In this document: positions 26,652 to 35,362 of the stretch, piece by piece
Layout: every line of letters begins with the position of its first letter
Numbering within the stretch: position 1 is the stretch's first letter
From: Salinicoccus sp. RF5
Lineage (GTDB): Bacteria; Bacillota; Bacilli; Staphylococcales; Salinicoccaceae
Direction: 5' to 3'
Length of the DNA stretch: 64,000 nt
NCBI RefSeq assembly: GCF_020786625.1
Contig: NZ_JAJGRC010000003.1
Location: 62,001 to 126,000 of the forward strand
Program-made: the position numbers and the translations under genes
The notes under the pieces: model-generated
What the model was told of the DNA's origin: nothing
What the model saw: only the letters and a program-made list of their open reading frames with translations
The model's database searches: none

Positions 26652-28115
26652 ATGAAGAATAAAAAGGACTACCGCATACTGGCCAGTGACATCATCAGGC
26701 TCGTAGGCGGGGAAGGGAACATCGATAAAGTGATCCACTGCGTCACCCGTCTCCGCTTCTATCTGAAGGACGACACCCTCCCGGATAGTGAGAGGATAAA
26801 GGAATTGGAGGGCATCATGGGGGTGGTGGAGGCAGGAGGCCAGTACCAGGTTGTTGTTGGGCCTGCAGTCGATGATATCCATAAGGAAGTGGTCAGCCAA
26901 CTGTCCCTCTCTGATGAAACGGATTCGGAAGATGCACCTGCAGCCGCTCCTAAAGCGGACAGAACCGCTTCTGAAAAAGTGCGGCATGGCTTCAACACGC
27001 TGATCGGCATCATTACCGGCGCCGTCATGCCGATCATCAACATTCTTGCTGCCGCAGGAATCATCAAGGGGCTCCTTGCTGTACTGACGAGTTCGAACAT
27101 CATTTCCGATACCGGGACGGCCTATCTGATCATCAATGCCATGGCTGATGCGGTATTCTACTTCCTTCCAGTACTGGTCGGCTTCAATGCGGCGAAACGG
27201 CTTGACGGCAATCCGCTGCTGACAGCCGTCATCGGGGGCGTCATCATCCATCCGACGATACTTGAAGCTGCAAACAGCGACGTCAGCATCTTCTCGATCG
27301 GTACGGTCGACTTTCCATTCCTGGCATATACCTATTCGATTTTTCCGATGATACTTGCCGCATGGATGGTCAAGAAGCTTGAGGAGTGGCTGAAGACATG
27401 GGTATCCGCCTACATACAAGCGATCTTCATCCCCATCGCCGTCATTGGACTTGTGTCGACCATCACCCTCATCCTGACCGGGCCGGTTCTGATCGGCTTC
27501 TCCTCACTACTCGCCAATGGGCTGGAGTCGATGCTGAATCTGAATGCCCCGATATTCGGTGCAATCATCAATGGGTTCTACCAGCTGCTGGTGATATTCG
27601 GCCTGCACTGGGGCATCATTCCGATCTATGTCAATGATTTTGCGACCCTTGGCTACAGTTATCTGTCTGCGATGGTGAGCATGACCATCGTTGGACAGGG
27701 TGGGGCAGCACTTGGAGTAGCCGTCAAGACGAAGAAGGCCGACATCAAGGAAATCGGGTATGCAGGCGCCTTCTCCGCCTTCTGCGGCATTACGGAGCCC
27801 GCCATCTACGGCATCAATCTGCGTTTCCGCAGACCGTTCATCTGTGCGAGCATCGCGAGTGCACTTGGCGGCTTCCTGGCCGGGCTGCTCAACATCAACA
27901 TGTGGAGCATCATCGGATCCCTCATCGGCCTGCCATCGTTCATAGATCCGGACAACGGCATCACCGCGAATTTCTGGTACGCCATCCTCGTCACAGCAAT
28001 CACCCTTTTCGTAGCCTTCGGCCTCACTTATGTATGGGGCTATAATGACAGAATGGAAATGGCAAAGAAGCGCGAAAAGCCAAAAAATCCGGCTAAAGCG
28101 GACCTTGCGAAATGA
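26652..28115 (+). CDS. PTS transporter EIIBC, beta-glucoside/sucrose family
   Basis: 487 aa. An EIIB domain (residues 1-90) has the phosphorylatable cysteine in VIHCVTRLRFYL. A linker rich in Ala/Asp/Ser follows. The EIIC domain (110-470) has about ten TM segments and family motifs GAVMPIINILAAAGI, GVIIHPTIL and GITEPAIYGINLRFRRPF. There is no EIIA domain, so a free EIIA must serve it. The family imports and phosphorylates beta-glucosides, sucrose or trehalose. No glycosidase or antiterminator gene sits beside it, which leaves the sugar unknown. GAAAGGGG precedes the ATG. Confidence 0.85.
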   Translation: MKNKKDYRILASDIIRLVGGEGNIDKVIHCVTRLRFYLKDDTLPDSERIKELEGIMGVVEAGGQYQVVVGPAVDDIHKEVVSQLSLSDETDSEDAPAAAPKADRTASEKVRHGFNTLIGIITGAVMPIINILAAAGIIKGLLAVLTSSNIISDTGTAYLIINAMADAVFYFLPVLVGFNAAKRLDGNPLLTAVIGGVIIHPTILEAANSDVSIFSIGTVDFPFLAYTYSIFPMILAAWMVKKLEEWLKTWVSAYIQAIFIPIAVIGLVSTITLILTGPVLIGFSSLLANGLESMLNLNAPIFGAIINGFYQLLVIFGLHWGIIPIYVNDFATLGYSYLSAMVSMTIVGQGGAALGVAVKTKKADIKEIGYAGAFSAFCGITEPAIYGINLRFRRPFICASIASALGGFLAGLLNINMWSIIGSLIGLPSFIDPDNGITANFWYAILVTAITLFVAFGLTYVWGYNDRMEMAKKREKPKNPAKADLAK

Positions 28116-28145
28116 TTCTTTGATCCAGGAAATCGAACTTCGATG

Positions 28146-28170
28146 GTTCAAACGCCGTGATTCAGGATAT
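28146..28170 (+). promoter_or_regulatory. SigB-like promoter for the PPOX-fold gene
   Basis: GTTCAA, 13 bp, GGATAT resembles GTTTAA-N13-GGGTAT with two mismatches and lies 40 bp before the ATG of a general-stress-type protein. Confidence 0.35.
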
Positions 28171-28209
28171 GGATATATATATAAATCAACAATAAGGACA
28201 GGTGATACG

Positions 28210-28629
28210 ATGGAACAATCGAAGGCGATAGAACGCATTACTGAAATATTGGATGAATCGAAGATCGGTGTCCTCTCGACAGCACAGAATAATGAACCGA
28301 ATGCTCGCTACATGTGGTTCTATAATGATGGACTGACGCTGTATGCGAAGACGAATGACCAGTCGCCGAAATATGATGAACTCGGGGATAACCCGAAAGC
28401 GCATGTATTGCTTGGGTTCCATGACTCCCCGAGTCACGCCTTCGTTGAAGTATATGGCGATGTCGAACGCATCAATGACCAGGAGACGATCGACTGGGTG
28501 TGGGAAGATGCCGATGCGGAATTCTTCGATTCCAAGGACAATCCACATCTCAAAGTGCTGAAGATCACACCGACGGATATCAAAATCATGAATGATGATA
28601 AGTATGAAGAAGTGAAATTGTCACTATAA
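28210..28629 (+). CDS. Pyridoxamine 5'-phosphate oxidase-fold general stress protein
   Basis: 139 aa, split-barrel flavin-binding fold of the general stress protein 26 (YdaG) group. Typical features are IGVLSTAQNNEPNARYMWF in the first strands and the HAFVEVYGDVERI strand, with a conserved acidic C-terminal helix. It probably binds FMN, heme or F420-like cofactor; the reaction is not known for this group. The ATG at 28210 has AGGTGAT upstream; a longer in-frame reading would overlap the PTS gene. It is 12 bp ahead of the dihydrofolate reductase gene, so the two are co-transcribed. Confidence 0.8.
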   Translation: MEQSKAIERITEILDESKIGVLSTAQNNEPNARYMWFYNDGLTLYAKTNDQSPKYDELGDNPKAHVLLGFHDSPSHAFVEVYGDVERINDQETIDWVWEDADAEFFDSKDNPHLKVLKITPTDIKIMNDDKYEEVKLSL

Positions 28630-28641
28630 GGAGGGGACACA

Positions 28642-29133
28642 ATGCTTGCCTACGTGTGGGCGGAAGACGAAAACAAACTGATCGGCAGGGATAAGGCGCT
28701 GCCATGGCGGCTCCCGGCCGACATCAAGTTCTTCAAGGATGTGACGATGCAGGGGGATATCGTCACAGGCCGAAAGACATATGAGACCATCCCCAACCGG
28801 CCGCTGCCGGGCCGACGCAACATCGTCCTCACACTGCAGGCGGACTACGAGGCACCGGGCGCCATCGTCGTACATTCCAAAGAGGAGATACTGGCGCTTG
28901 AAGAGGAGAACGGGGAGGACCTCTACATCATCGGCGGTGGTACACTGTTCAAGATGTTTGAGGATGAGGTCGATGTACTTTATCGCACCGTCATCCATGA
29001 CACTTTCGAAGGAGATACGTATTTTCCGGCAGATTTCGACTACAGCCCGTTTGAACGCGTCGAATCATGGGACGGGCCTGTCGATGGGAAGAACAAATAT
29101 CCGCATACCTATGAAGTATGGCGGCGCAAGTGA
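28642..29133 (+). CDS. folA: Dihydrofolate reductase
   Basis: 163 aa, normal length for bacterial DHFR. Hallmarks: AYVWAEDENKLIGRDKALPWRLPADIKFF split over the N-terminus, with the active-site Trp in LPWRLPAD and the catalytic acidic Asp at residue 27, GRKTYETIP with the NADPH-binding residues, and YIIGGGTLF before the C-terminal strand HTYEVWRRK. It reduces dihydrofolate to tetrahydrofolate in the cytosol. GGAGGGG is 8 bp upstream. Thymidylate synthase, the common neighbour, is absent here; instead the partner is a PPOX-fold stress protein. The tryptophan-rich start differs from typical Bacillus FolA (ISxIVAM), so a second copy elsewhere is possible. Confidence 0.85.
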   Translation: MLAYVWAEDENKLIGRDKALPWRLPADIKFFKDVTMQGDIVTGRKTYETIPNRPLPGRRNIVLTLQADYEAPGAIVVHSKEEILALEEENGEDLYIIGGGTLFKMFEDEVDVLYRTVIHDTFEGDTYFPADFDYSPFERVESWDGPVDGKNKYPHTYEVWRRK

Positions 29134-29140
29134 TGCATAT

Positions 29141-29176
29141 AGAAAGTCCCCGTATCATGGATACGGGGACTTCTTT
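29141..29176. terminator. Bidirectional terminator folA / OYE
   Basis: Perfect stem AAGTCCCCGTATC/GATACGGGGACTT around ATG between convergent genes; TTCTTTCT follows on the plus strand. Confidence 0.85.
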
Positions 29177-30307
29177 CTACTGGTCCGTGCGCGGTACGGG
29201 ATAGAACCCTTTATAGAGCTGCTGCCACAGCGGGTCCGGCAGTTCGTGCTTGTCCGACCGTTCCGGGTCGAACACATTGATGATTTCATTTTCCCTGCCG
29301 GCTTCCGTCTTCTTGACGAAATCATGGTCGAGCAGTGCGGCACGGCCGATGGCGATCATGTCGACATTGCCCGCTTCAACGGCTTCAAGTGCCTGGTCCG
29401 GTGTGAAGATGGAGCCGATGCCGATCAGCGGCATGCGGCCACCGATCCATTTATGCAGCAGTTCGACGCGTTCGATGCCTGCGTACTTGCCGTCGCGTGT
29501 CTCGGAATGTATATCGAACAGCGAGACGTGGAGGTAGTCGAGCGGCTTCTCGACCAGCTTGCCGATCAGTGTTTCGGTGATTTCCATGTCTATCCCCGGG
29601 GACTGTGGCTCCTCAGGGGAGAAGCGGTAGCCGATGATGAAGTCGTCGTCCGCATGTTTCCTGGCTGCCTTGACCACCTCGTCCACAACTTCCATTGCAA
29701 ACAGGTAGCGGTCTTCTCCCCATTTGTCCATCCGCTTATTGAAGTAGGGGGAGACGAACTGATGGATGATGTAGTGGTTCGCGCCATGGATTTCCACGCC
29801 GTCGAATCCTGCTTCTGCCGCGCGCCGTGTCGCCTCGCCGAATGCCCGGATCGTCTCCTCGATCTCCGCTTCAGTGATCTCACGTGCTTCATGGGGTTCT
29901 GTTTCATCGAAACTCTGCATGGTGATCGGGCTCGGTCCGACACAGTCGCCGTCCGGTGTCCATTTCGGCAGAGCCTGTACGCCGCCATGGTGGATTTGGG
30001 CGACGGCCTTTGCCCCGTCCTCCTTCATGGCCTGGGCAACTTTCCTCAGTCCTTCGATGTCCGAATCATGGGCGATGGACGGCTGGCCGGGGAAGGCCTT
30101 GCCGAGGTCCGTCACGTTGGAAGCTGCAGTGAGCGCGAGTCCCATGCCTCTGGAGCGTTTGCCGATATATTCGATTTCCGCGTTTGATGCGGTGCCATCA
30201 TCGTTCGAGGTGACGTGTGTCAGTGGTGCCAATACAAATCTATTCCTGAGCTCGACGCCGTTCGGCAATGGAACGGTCTCGAACAGGGGTGCATATTTTT
30301 CGTTCAT
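29177..30307 (-). CDS. NADH:flavin oxidoreductase, old yellow enzyme family
   Basis: 376 aa, FMN-dependent TIM barrel. Visible features: ELRNRFVLAPLTHVTSNDDG at the N-terminus, AQIHHGG with the FMN-contacting His-His, FDGVEIHGANHYIIHQFVSP, and IGIGSIFTPDQAL and MIAIGRAALLDHDF for the phosphate site. It reduces activated double bonds using NAD(P)H; physiological substrate unknown. The ATG at 30307 follows AGGAGGC at about 10 bp. It converges on folA. Confidence 0.85.
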   Translation of the reverse strand: MNEKYAPLFETVPLPNGVELRNRFVLAPLTHVTSNDDGTASNAEIEYIGKRSRGMGLALTAASNVTDLGKAFPGQPSIAHDSDIEGLRKVAQAMKEDGAKAVAQIHHGGVQALPKWTPDGDCVGPSPITMQSFDETEPHEAREITEAEIEETIRAFGEATRRAAEAGFDGVEIHGANHYIIHQFVSPYFNKRMDKWGEDRYLFAMEVVDEVVKAARKHADDDFIIGYRFSPEEPQSPGIDMEITETLIGKLVEKPLDYLHVSLFDIHSETRDGKYAGIERVELLHKWIGGRMPLIGIGSIFTPDQALEAVEAGNVDMIAIGRAALLDHDFVKKTEAGRENEIINVFDPERSDKHELPDPLWQQLYKGFYPVPRTDQ

Positions 30308-30459
30308 TATGTTGAAGCCTCCTGATATTTCTTGATTGGTGCAACAGGATATACTATACCAATCCACTTTCCATCTTTTCAATTTTCCTGTTCGGGAGGA
30401 TGGTTAAGGGAAGGAAATATGGTAGAGTATGAAGAGAAAAAATGATGGAGGAGAAATAC

Positions 30460-30939
30460 ATGAGCATCTGGTTTCTATTGAATGGGCTGCTGCTCGTCTG
30501 GGCGATATGGAATGTCGCTTCGGGTGTGGCGGTCCATACATCCTACATCCATATCCTGCTCGGTTTCACGGGCTTCCTGTTCTTCATCTTCAACTGGACG
30601 CGCAACGCGGTCTTCTCCACAATCCGGAACCTCGAAAACAGGCAGACGAAGATCAGGCTCGCCACGATGTCCAAGCGGATCCGGCCATACCACCGGTGGA
30701 TGGGGACGGGGGCGTTTCTGATCATACTGCTGCATGCCTGGGCGGTGGTTGCTCTATATGGATTTGATCTTGGCAATATGAAGATACTGACCGGTTTCCT
30801 CGCATCCATCAATTTGTTCGTTCTCGTCCTCTCGGGCTGGTACCGCCTGCTGGTCGATCCAAGGATCAGAATCCGGAAACTCCATATACGCCTCGGCATT
30901 TCAATGTTCATCCTCACGGTGGTGCACTTTTTGTATTGA
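30460..30939 (+). CDS. Small four-helix membrane protein with paired histidines, possible heme protein
   Basis: 159 aa with four TM segments. Two segments each contain two His residues 14 apart: HRWMG...LLHAW (residues about 76-90) and LHIRLG...VVHFLY (about 142-156). This matches the arrangement by which ferric-reductase-like and cytochrome b membrane domains bind two hemes. There is no flavin or NAD domain, so an electron partner would be separate. The ATG at 30460 has GGAGGAG 6 bp upstream. It converges with ggt. Heme binding is an inference. Confidence 0.6.
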   Translation: MSIWFLLNGLLLVWAIWNVASGVAVHTSYIHILLGFTGFLFFIFNWTRNAVFSTIRNLENRQTKIRLATMSKRIRPYHRWMGTGAFLIILLHAWAVVALYGFDLGNMKILTGFLASINLFVLVLSGWYRLLVDPRIRIRKLHIRLGISMFILTVVHFLY

Positions 30940-30985
30940 AGCAGGCTGGAGGAATTCATTGCAGATATGGGGGCGTTCATACATC

Positions 30986-31034
30986 AAAAACCCCCTTCAA
31001 AGTTTTTACTTTTTCAAGTGTCTACTTTGAAGGG
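30986..31034 (-). terminator. Terminator of ggt
   Basis: CCCTTCAAAGT (30993-31003) and ACTTTGAAGGG (31024-31034) pair across 20 bases. On the minus strand the stem is followed by GGTTTTTG. Confidence 0.7.
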
Positions 31035-31090
31035 AGTATACTATCCGTGGGTAATGCGCTTTTTTGCATGGACTCATATCGTGATGGTGC

Positions 31091-32857
31091 TTACTGCGCT
31101 ACAGGCTCCAGGCCGAAGGCCGCCCCGTTGCGGCTGCTGTCGGCGACCCCTCTGAAGGTGCCATTCTCCTGATCGATCAGGATGCTGTTGACGTTGCCGA
31201 GGGACTCGGGCTCGTCACCGAAGTTATGGCCCATGCCGTTCAGCCGATCAATGACATCACTCGGCACCCCTTCCTCATAGGTGTAGTTCTCCATGCCATT
31301 CGTGAAGATGCGCGGTTCTTCGACCGCCGCCTGCAGTTCCATCTCATATTCGAAGTTGTTGATGATGGTCTGCAGCACGGAAGTGATGATCGTCTGTCCG
31401 CCTGGTGATCCGACGGTCAGCATCGGCTTGCCATCATCGAAGACGATGGTCGGGGTCATGCTGCTGAGCGGACGCTTGTTCGGCTGGACTTCATTGGCGC
31501 CGCCCGGTTCTGCATCGAAGTCGGTCAATTCATTGTTCAACATGAATCCATATTCCGGAACCATGATGCCTGAACCGAATACCTGCTCGATTGTGGTCGT
31601 ATAGGAGACGACATTGCCGTACTGGTCGGCGACACTGAAGTGTGTCGTCTGTCCGTCGACTTTATCTCCCGGCTGGTCGACGGAATCATAGTCCGCCATG
31701 CCGCCCTGGTAGTCGAACGGATTGCCCGGTTCCGGTTCTTCGATGACCGAATCGAGGCTGATCATGTTCCGTCTCTCTTCGAGGTAATCCGGGTGGAGGA
31801 GTCCTTCAATCGGTACTTCGACGAATTCAGGGTCCCCAGCATATTCACCACGGTCGGCATAGGACAGGTGCATCGTCTCCGCCATCAGGTGGTATTTCTC
31901 CCAGGACTTCATGTCATATTGGGAAAGGTCGAAGCCATCCAGTATGCCGAGCATCTGGAGGAGGAAGACGCCGCCGGAGCTCGGTGGCGGCATCGTGGCG
32001 ATGTCATAGCCTTTGAATTCTCCCCATACCGGCTCATCGACCGTCACGTCATACTGCATCAGGTCGTCCTTCTCCATCGAGCCGCCGAATTCCTGGACGG
32101 TATTCGCCAAGGCTTCTGCAATCTCACTGTTGTAGAAGTGGTCGATGCCATTATCTCTGATCAGCTGCAGTGTATGTGCAAGGTCTTCTTGGACTAGGGT
32201 ATCCCCTTCAGCCAGCGGTTCGCCATCATTGAAGAATACTTTACTTGCTGCGCTCTCCATCAGCTTTTCCTGGCTGTCCTCAATGGAGAAGGCAAGGACA
32301 TCATCGATCGGGAAGCCCTCACTTGCGATATGGATCGCCGGATCGACCAGATCAGGCATGGCCATGGTGCCCCACATCTGGTGCGCAGTGTCCAGACCCT
32401 TCAACGTGCCAGGAACACCGACTGAAGTCCCCTGCATGACACGTTCCTCAAAAGGAATCGGCTCTCCATCCTCATCGAGGAACATATCCGGTGTGGCGCC
32501 GGCAGGTGCCCGTTCCCGGCTGTTGACGATGGTCGTTTCACCCGTCGCCCCGTCATGGACGACCATGAAGCCACCGCCGCCCATGCCGGACATCATGGGT
32601 TCCACGACATTCAATGTAAACTGCATCGCAATGGCTGCGTCGATGGCATTGCCATCCGACTCGAGAATATCCAGCCCCACTTCGGATGCGAGCGGGTGCG
32701 CTGAAACCACCATGCCGCCATTCGCTTCTGCCACATCATTTTCCGTACCGTAATCCGCTTCGTAGTCTGCTGCGAGGACGCCTTGGGAGACTGTCGCGAT
32801 AATCATCAGCAGTACGCCGAACATCAAACTGGAACGTACAAGAAACTCCTTCATCAC
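31091..32857 (-). CDS. ggt: Gamma-glutamyltransferase
   Basis: 588 aa. A signal peptide (about residues 1-30, FGVLLMIIATVSQGVLAA) sends it outside the membrane. The proenzyme is cut before the catalytic Thr in DGQTTHFSVADQYGN, giving large and small subunits. The small subunit keeps SSMTPTIVFDDG and GSPGGQTII, the oxyanion glycine motif. It hydrolyses or transfers the gamma-glutamyl group of glutathione, polyglutamate or related compounds. A long hairpin lies in the leader just upstream (32878-32919). Two ATG codons in tandem (32857, 32854) follow AAGGGGTG. Confidence 0.9.
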   Translation of the reverse strand: MMKEFLVRSSLMFGVLLMIIATVSQGVLAADYEADYGTENDVAEANGGMVVSAHPLASEVGLDILESDGNAIDAAIAMQFTLNVVEPMMSGMGGGGFMVVHDGATGETTIVNSRERAPAGATPDMFLDEDGEPIPFEERVMQGTSVGVPGTLKGLDTAHQMWGTMAMPDLVDPAIHIASEGFPIDDVLAFSIEDSQEKLMESAASKVFFNDGEPLAEGDTLVQEDLAHTLQLIRDNGIDHFYNSEIAEALANTVQEFGGSMEKDDLMQYDVTVDEPVWGEFKGYDIATMPPPSSGGVFLLQMLGILDGFDLSQYDMKSWEKYHLMAETMHLSYADRGEYAGDPEFVEVPIEGLLHPDYLEERRNMISLDSVIEEPEPGNPFDYQGGMADYDSVDQPGDKVDGQTTHFSVADQYGNVVSYTTTIEQVFGSGIMVPEYGFMLNNELTDFDAEPGGANEVQPNKRPLSSMTPTIVFDDGKPMLTVGSPGGQTIITSVLQTIINNFEYEMELQAAVEEPRIFTNGMENYTYEEGVPSDVIDRLNGMGHNFGDEPESLGNVNSILIDQENGTFRGVADSSRNGAAFGLEPVAQ

Positions 32858-32877
32858 TACACCCCTTATAATTTATT

Positions 32878-32919
32878 AATATGGGCTGGATATCCGTGCA
32901 TCGGTATCCAGTCCATATT
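32878..32919. promoter_or_regulatory. Long near-perfect hairpin in the ggt leader
   Basis: Arms AATATGG-CTGGAT-TCCG and CGG-ATCCAG-CCATATT pair over 18 or so positions with single mismatches, loop TGCAT. It ends about 20 bp before the ggt start codon. It has no T-tract, so it is more likely an operator or a leader structure than a terminator. Confidence 0.5.
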
Positions 32920-32982
32920 ATGTAATCGGGATTGCGCAAGCGGTTCTGTAATATGTGCGGGGGTGAAGCAGGATATTAATTT

Positions 32983-33011
32983 TTGTAATATTACAACTAT
33001 TAAACTAATAG
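32983..33011 (+). promoter_or_regulatory. Two adjacent palindromes between ggt and the CHAD gene
   Basis: TTGTAATATTACAA is a perfect 14-bp palindrome, followed directly by CTATTA-AAC-TAATAG. They lie in the divergent promoter region and could be operators. The regulator is not identifiable; the pattern is only loosely like a PerR/Fur box. Confidence 0.4.
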
Positions 33012-33138
33012 TAGCAATATTTTCCATATGAGTCAACGCTGCACTATGGCACACGGGTGGGGACGCAGTATTCGGGTCATAAAGAAGTAGGTATTTACAG
33101 AGCGGGCGAGGGTATAGAAAAGGAAAGGAGTGAGCAGA

Positions 33139-33918
33139 ATGGAAGAATTGAAGAACGTGCTGTATAAACGTGTGGAGAAGCTGAAGAAATCCTACAGGGA
33201 TTATGAGAACAATCCATACCATCCGAAGACGGCGCACGCATTGAGGGTGAGTTCGAGAAAGGTCCGTAGCCTGCTGAATTTCCTGAAGCATACTTTCGAC
33301 GAGGAGGAATATGACCGCCTCAACAAGGAACTGAAGGATCTTGCACAGATATATGGACGGTTGAGGGAATTCGATGTACTCATCGACCTGTGCAGTGAGA
33401 TTGCCCTGCGTCAGCCTGACTTGAGCGACCATTACAGGGATATGTTCAAATATCTCAATCAGGAACGCGCCAGGGAGATGCGCCGGACGTTCAACAAGAC
33501 GAATATCCAGTCTACAGTATCAGTAATCGAAAGCGTCGACTCCGCAATCCATGCATTGAACTTTGAAGTCGACGGCGACTGGGATGCGTATATCGGCAAA
33601 CGGCTGAAGAAGCGGAGCCAGAAGCTTGCCGAGGACTATGAGAATGTCGACATGACCGATTATGAAGCGGTGCATGACATACGTAAGCGTGCGAAGAAAC
33701 TTAGATATGCCGCCCGCTACTTCGGTGGCCTGACTTCAAAGAAGCACAAGAAGATCATGAAGCGGGCCAAAAAAATCCAGGATGAATTCGGAGAAGTGAC
33801 CGACGCCCGGATCAACCAGCATCTGCTTGATCAGCTGGCAGAAAAAGTGGATGATGAGAATCTGAAGATGACCTTCCAGTACATGAGCCGGATCGAGGAG
33901 CAGACGAGACAGCCCTAG
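33139..33918 (+). CDS. CHAD domain protein
   Basis: 259 aa, all-helical and highly charged. CHAD hallmarks are the conserved histidines and basic residues in HALRVSSRKVRSLLNFL (residues about 34-50) and in AVHDIRKRAKKLRYAARYF (about 178-196), both rich in Arg and Lys facing a central pore. CHAD domains bind inorganic polyphosphate. There is no CYTH domain attached. ATG 33139 has AAAGGAG 8 bp upstream. It is divergent from ggt. Confidence 0.85.
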   Translation: MEELKNVLYKRVEKLKKSYRDYENNPYHPKTAHALRVSSRKVRSLLNFLKHTFDEEEYDRLNKELKDLAQIYGRLREFDVLIDLCSEIALRQPDLSDHYRDMFKYLNQERAREMRRTFNKTNIQSTVSVIESVDSAIHALNFEVDGDWDAYIGKRLKKRSQKLAEDYENVDMTDYEAVHDIRKRAKKLRYAARYFGGLTSKKHKKIMKRAKKIQDEFGEVTDARINQHLLDQLAEKVDDENLKMTFQYMSRIEEQTRQP

Positions 33919-34015
33919 GCTGTAGAAATCAAGTGATGAAGTCTGTGTCATTACAGTATTTCAAGATTAATTTTGGAAGTATATACGTATATACTTTTTA
34001 TAAGGAGTTGATACT

Positions 34016-34246
34016 ATGATTATTCGAAGAAAACTAAGGAAAACAGGGAACAGTACTGTTGTCAGCATACCTAAAGATATTCTCGAAAAATTGAATGCTG
34101 GGGAAGGGGACAATCTGGAGTTCGTCATAGAGGATGAAGCAGTGGTTATAAGGAAGGAGGAAGATTCACAAAAGGATATATTGACACTTTCCAATGAAAT
34201 GTTCGAGAAGTATGACAAGACCATGCGTGATCTGGTAGAGAGATGA
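34016..34246 (+). CDS. MazE/AbrB-type antitoxin of a Doc module
   Basis: 76 aa. The N-terminal SpoVT/AbrB swapped-hairpin DNA-binding domain is clear: RRKLRKTGNSTVVSIPKDIL, then AGEGDNLEFVIEDEAVVI. The C-terminal 25 residues are acidic and helical and would neutralise the toxin. AAGGAG precedes the ATG. The stop overlaps the start of the Doc toxin gene (ATGA), the usual antitoxin-toxin coupling. It probably represses its own operon. The toxin partner is broken (next entry), so this antitoxin may be an orphan. Confidence 0.8.
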   Translation: MIIRRKLRKTGNSTVVSIPKDILEKLNAGEGDNLEFVIEDEAVVIRKEEDSQKDILTLSNEMFEKYDKTMRDLVER

Positions 34247-34638
34247 CTCACTATTTAACAGAGCAGGATTTGATACTCATCAATGTCAATGTAATAAGAA
34301 GCTATTCTCCCGAAGAACAGATTGGAATCAGATAGCCAAATTCATTGAATATGACGATTGAGTCGCCCAAACAGGAGGCTTATAGGAGAGAACTTTATCC
34401 CACTTTGGAACTGAAGGCTGCAAATTTATATAGGAACATAATAATAAAACATATATTTTTTAACGGAAACAAACGGACGGCAGCCAATGCATTATATGTC
34501 TTTCTCCGGTTGAATGGTGTTGTCCTGACAGTTGGACCGGATGAATTTACTGAGTACACTGTAAGAGTAGCCATGGATAAGACTGAAGAAAAAGAAGTTG
34601 CGGAGTGGCTGGCACTTCATACTAAATGTACGGACTGA
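34243..34638 (+). pseudogene. doc: Doc family toxin gene interrupted by an amber codon
   Basis: The frame starting at ATG 34243 encodes THYLTEQDLILINVNVIRSY, typical Doc N-terminus, and reaches TAG at 34333-34335 (codon 31). The same frame continues with PNSLNMTIESP, ELYPTLELKAANLYRNII and the Fic/Doc active-site loop HIFFNGNKRTAAN (His at about codon 70) to a stop at 34638. A single base change would restore it. Doc kinases inactivate EF-Tu by phosphorylation. As read, only a 30-residue peptide or a restart near 34345 is possible, both lacking the full fold. Confidence 0.8.
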
Positions 34639-34756
34639 TACCAGGATTCCTGTTCTCACCACTCGCAATCTTAGTGTTTTCCAAAGTCGGGTCAGTACCG
34701 ACTGCGTACATGAGGCATGAATTCGAAATGGCCAAAAGAGGTTGATCAATAAACGT

Positions 34757-34792
34757 GCCCCCATAAGATGTCTTTCATCTTATGGGGGCTTT
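34757..34792 (+). terminator. Terminator after the Doc locus
   Basis: Perfect 14-bp stem GCCCCCATAAGATG/CATCTTATGGGGGC with a 5-base loop and TTT after it. A 40-codon open frame (34626-34745) before it is too short to call. Confidence 0.85.
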
Positions 34793-35240
34793 AATATTGT
34801 ATCAAATCCTGTCTTCCTCCATTGAAAAGGTCGCAAGGCTGAAGGACTCGGATCTCTCGACAAAAGAGGGAGTGGAAAAACTGCTTGCTGAACTCTCGAA
34901 CCATGAGCCGTTCAGCCATATGATACTCTGTCATGCGCACAGTACAGAGTGTGAAATGGAAGATTGGTCATTCGAAGAGATCAACAGTCACCTGCTGACG
35001 AATGTCACTTCAAGCATGCTGTTGATCCAGGCGTTCTGGGAAAATTTCGAAGACACTGCAGGATGCATCACCCTGTTCACTTCAGGTCAGGAGCTGGGTC
35101 AGATAACGAATGAAATTCCCTATGCCGTATCGAAGGCGGCGGTTGCCAAACTGGCGGTGCAGGCTTTCCACGTTCTGGGCAGCATGGATATCCGTGTCAA
35201 CGCCGTGAATCCGGGTCCGACGGATACGGGCTACATTTGA
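34782..35240 (+). pseudogene. Remnant of an SDR family dehydrogenase gene
   Basis: The frame encodes the middle and catalytic part of a short-chain dehydrogenase: FSHMILCHAHSTE (NAG position), LFTSGQELG (Ser position), IPYAVSKAAVAKLAVQAF (YxxxK) and VNAVNPGPTDTGYI. The Rossmann TGxxxGxG start is absent, and the frame ends about 50 residues too early. It begins inside the terminator of the preceding locus, with no ribosome binding site or start. Both ends are therefore lost, which suggests a deletion junction at about 34790 and decay after 35240. Confidence 0.7.
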
Positions 35241-35362
35241 AAAGGAAGAGGGCGAAGGAGAGAAGAAGCGGGACAGTGATGGGCTGCCCGGGTAGAAACC
35301 GGTGAGCACCCATCCATTCAAAAGTTACAGTTTCCCGAATTCTATAATGGATCAGCGCTGCG

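Noticed and set aside
28781-30187. 468-codon plus-strand open frame starting inside folA
   Set aside because: It runs through the shared terminator and antisense to the OYE gene, so it is a shadow frame.
34626-34745. 40-codon open frame overlapping the end of the Doc gene
   Set aside because: It looks like the tail of a membrane protein but has no ribosome site and could be chance or a fragment; too weak to call.
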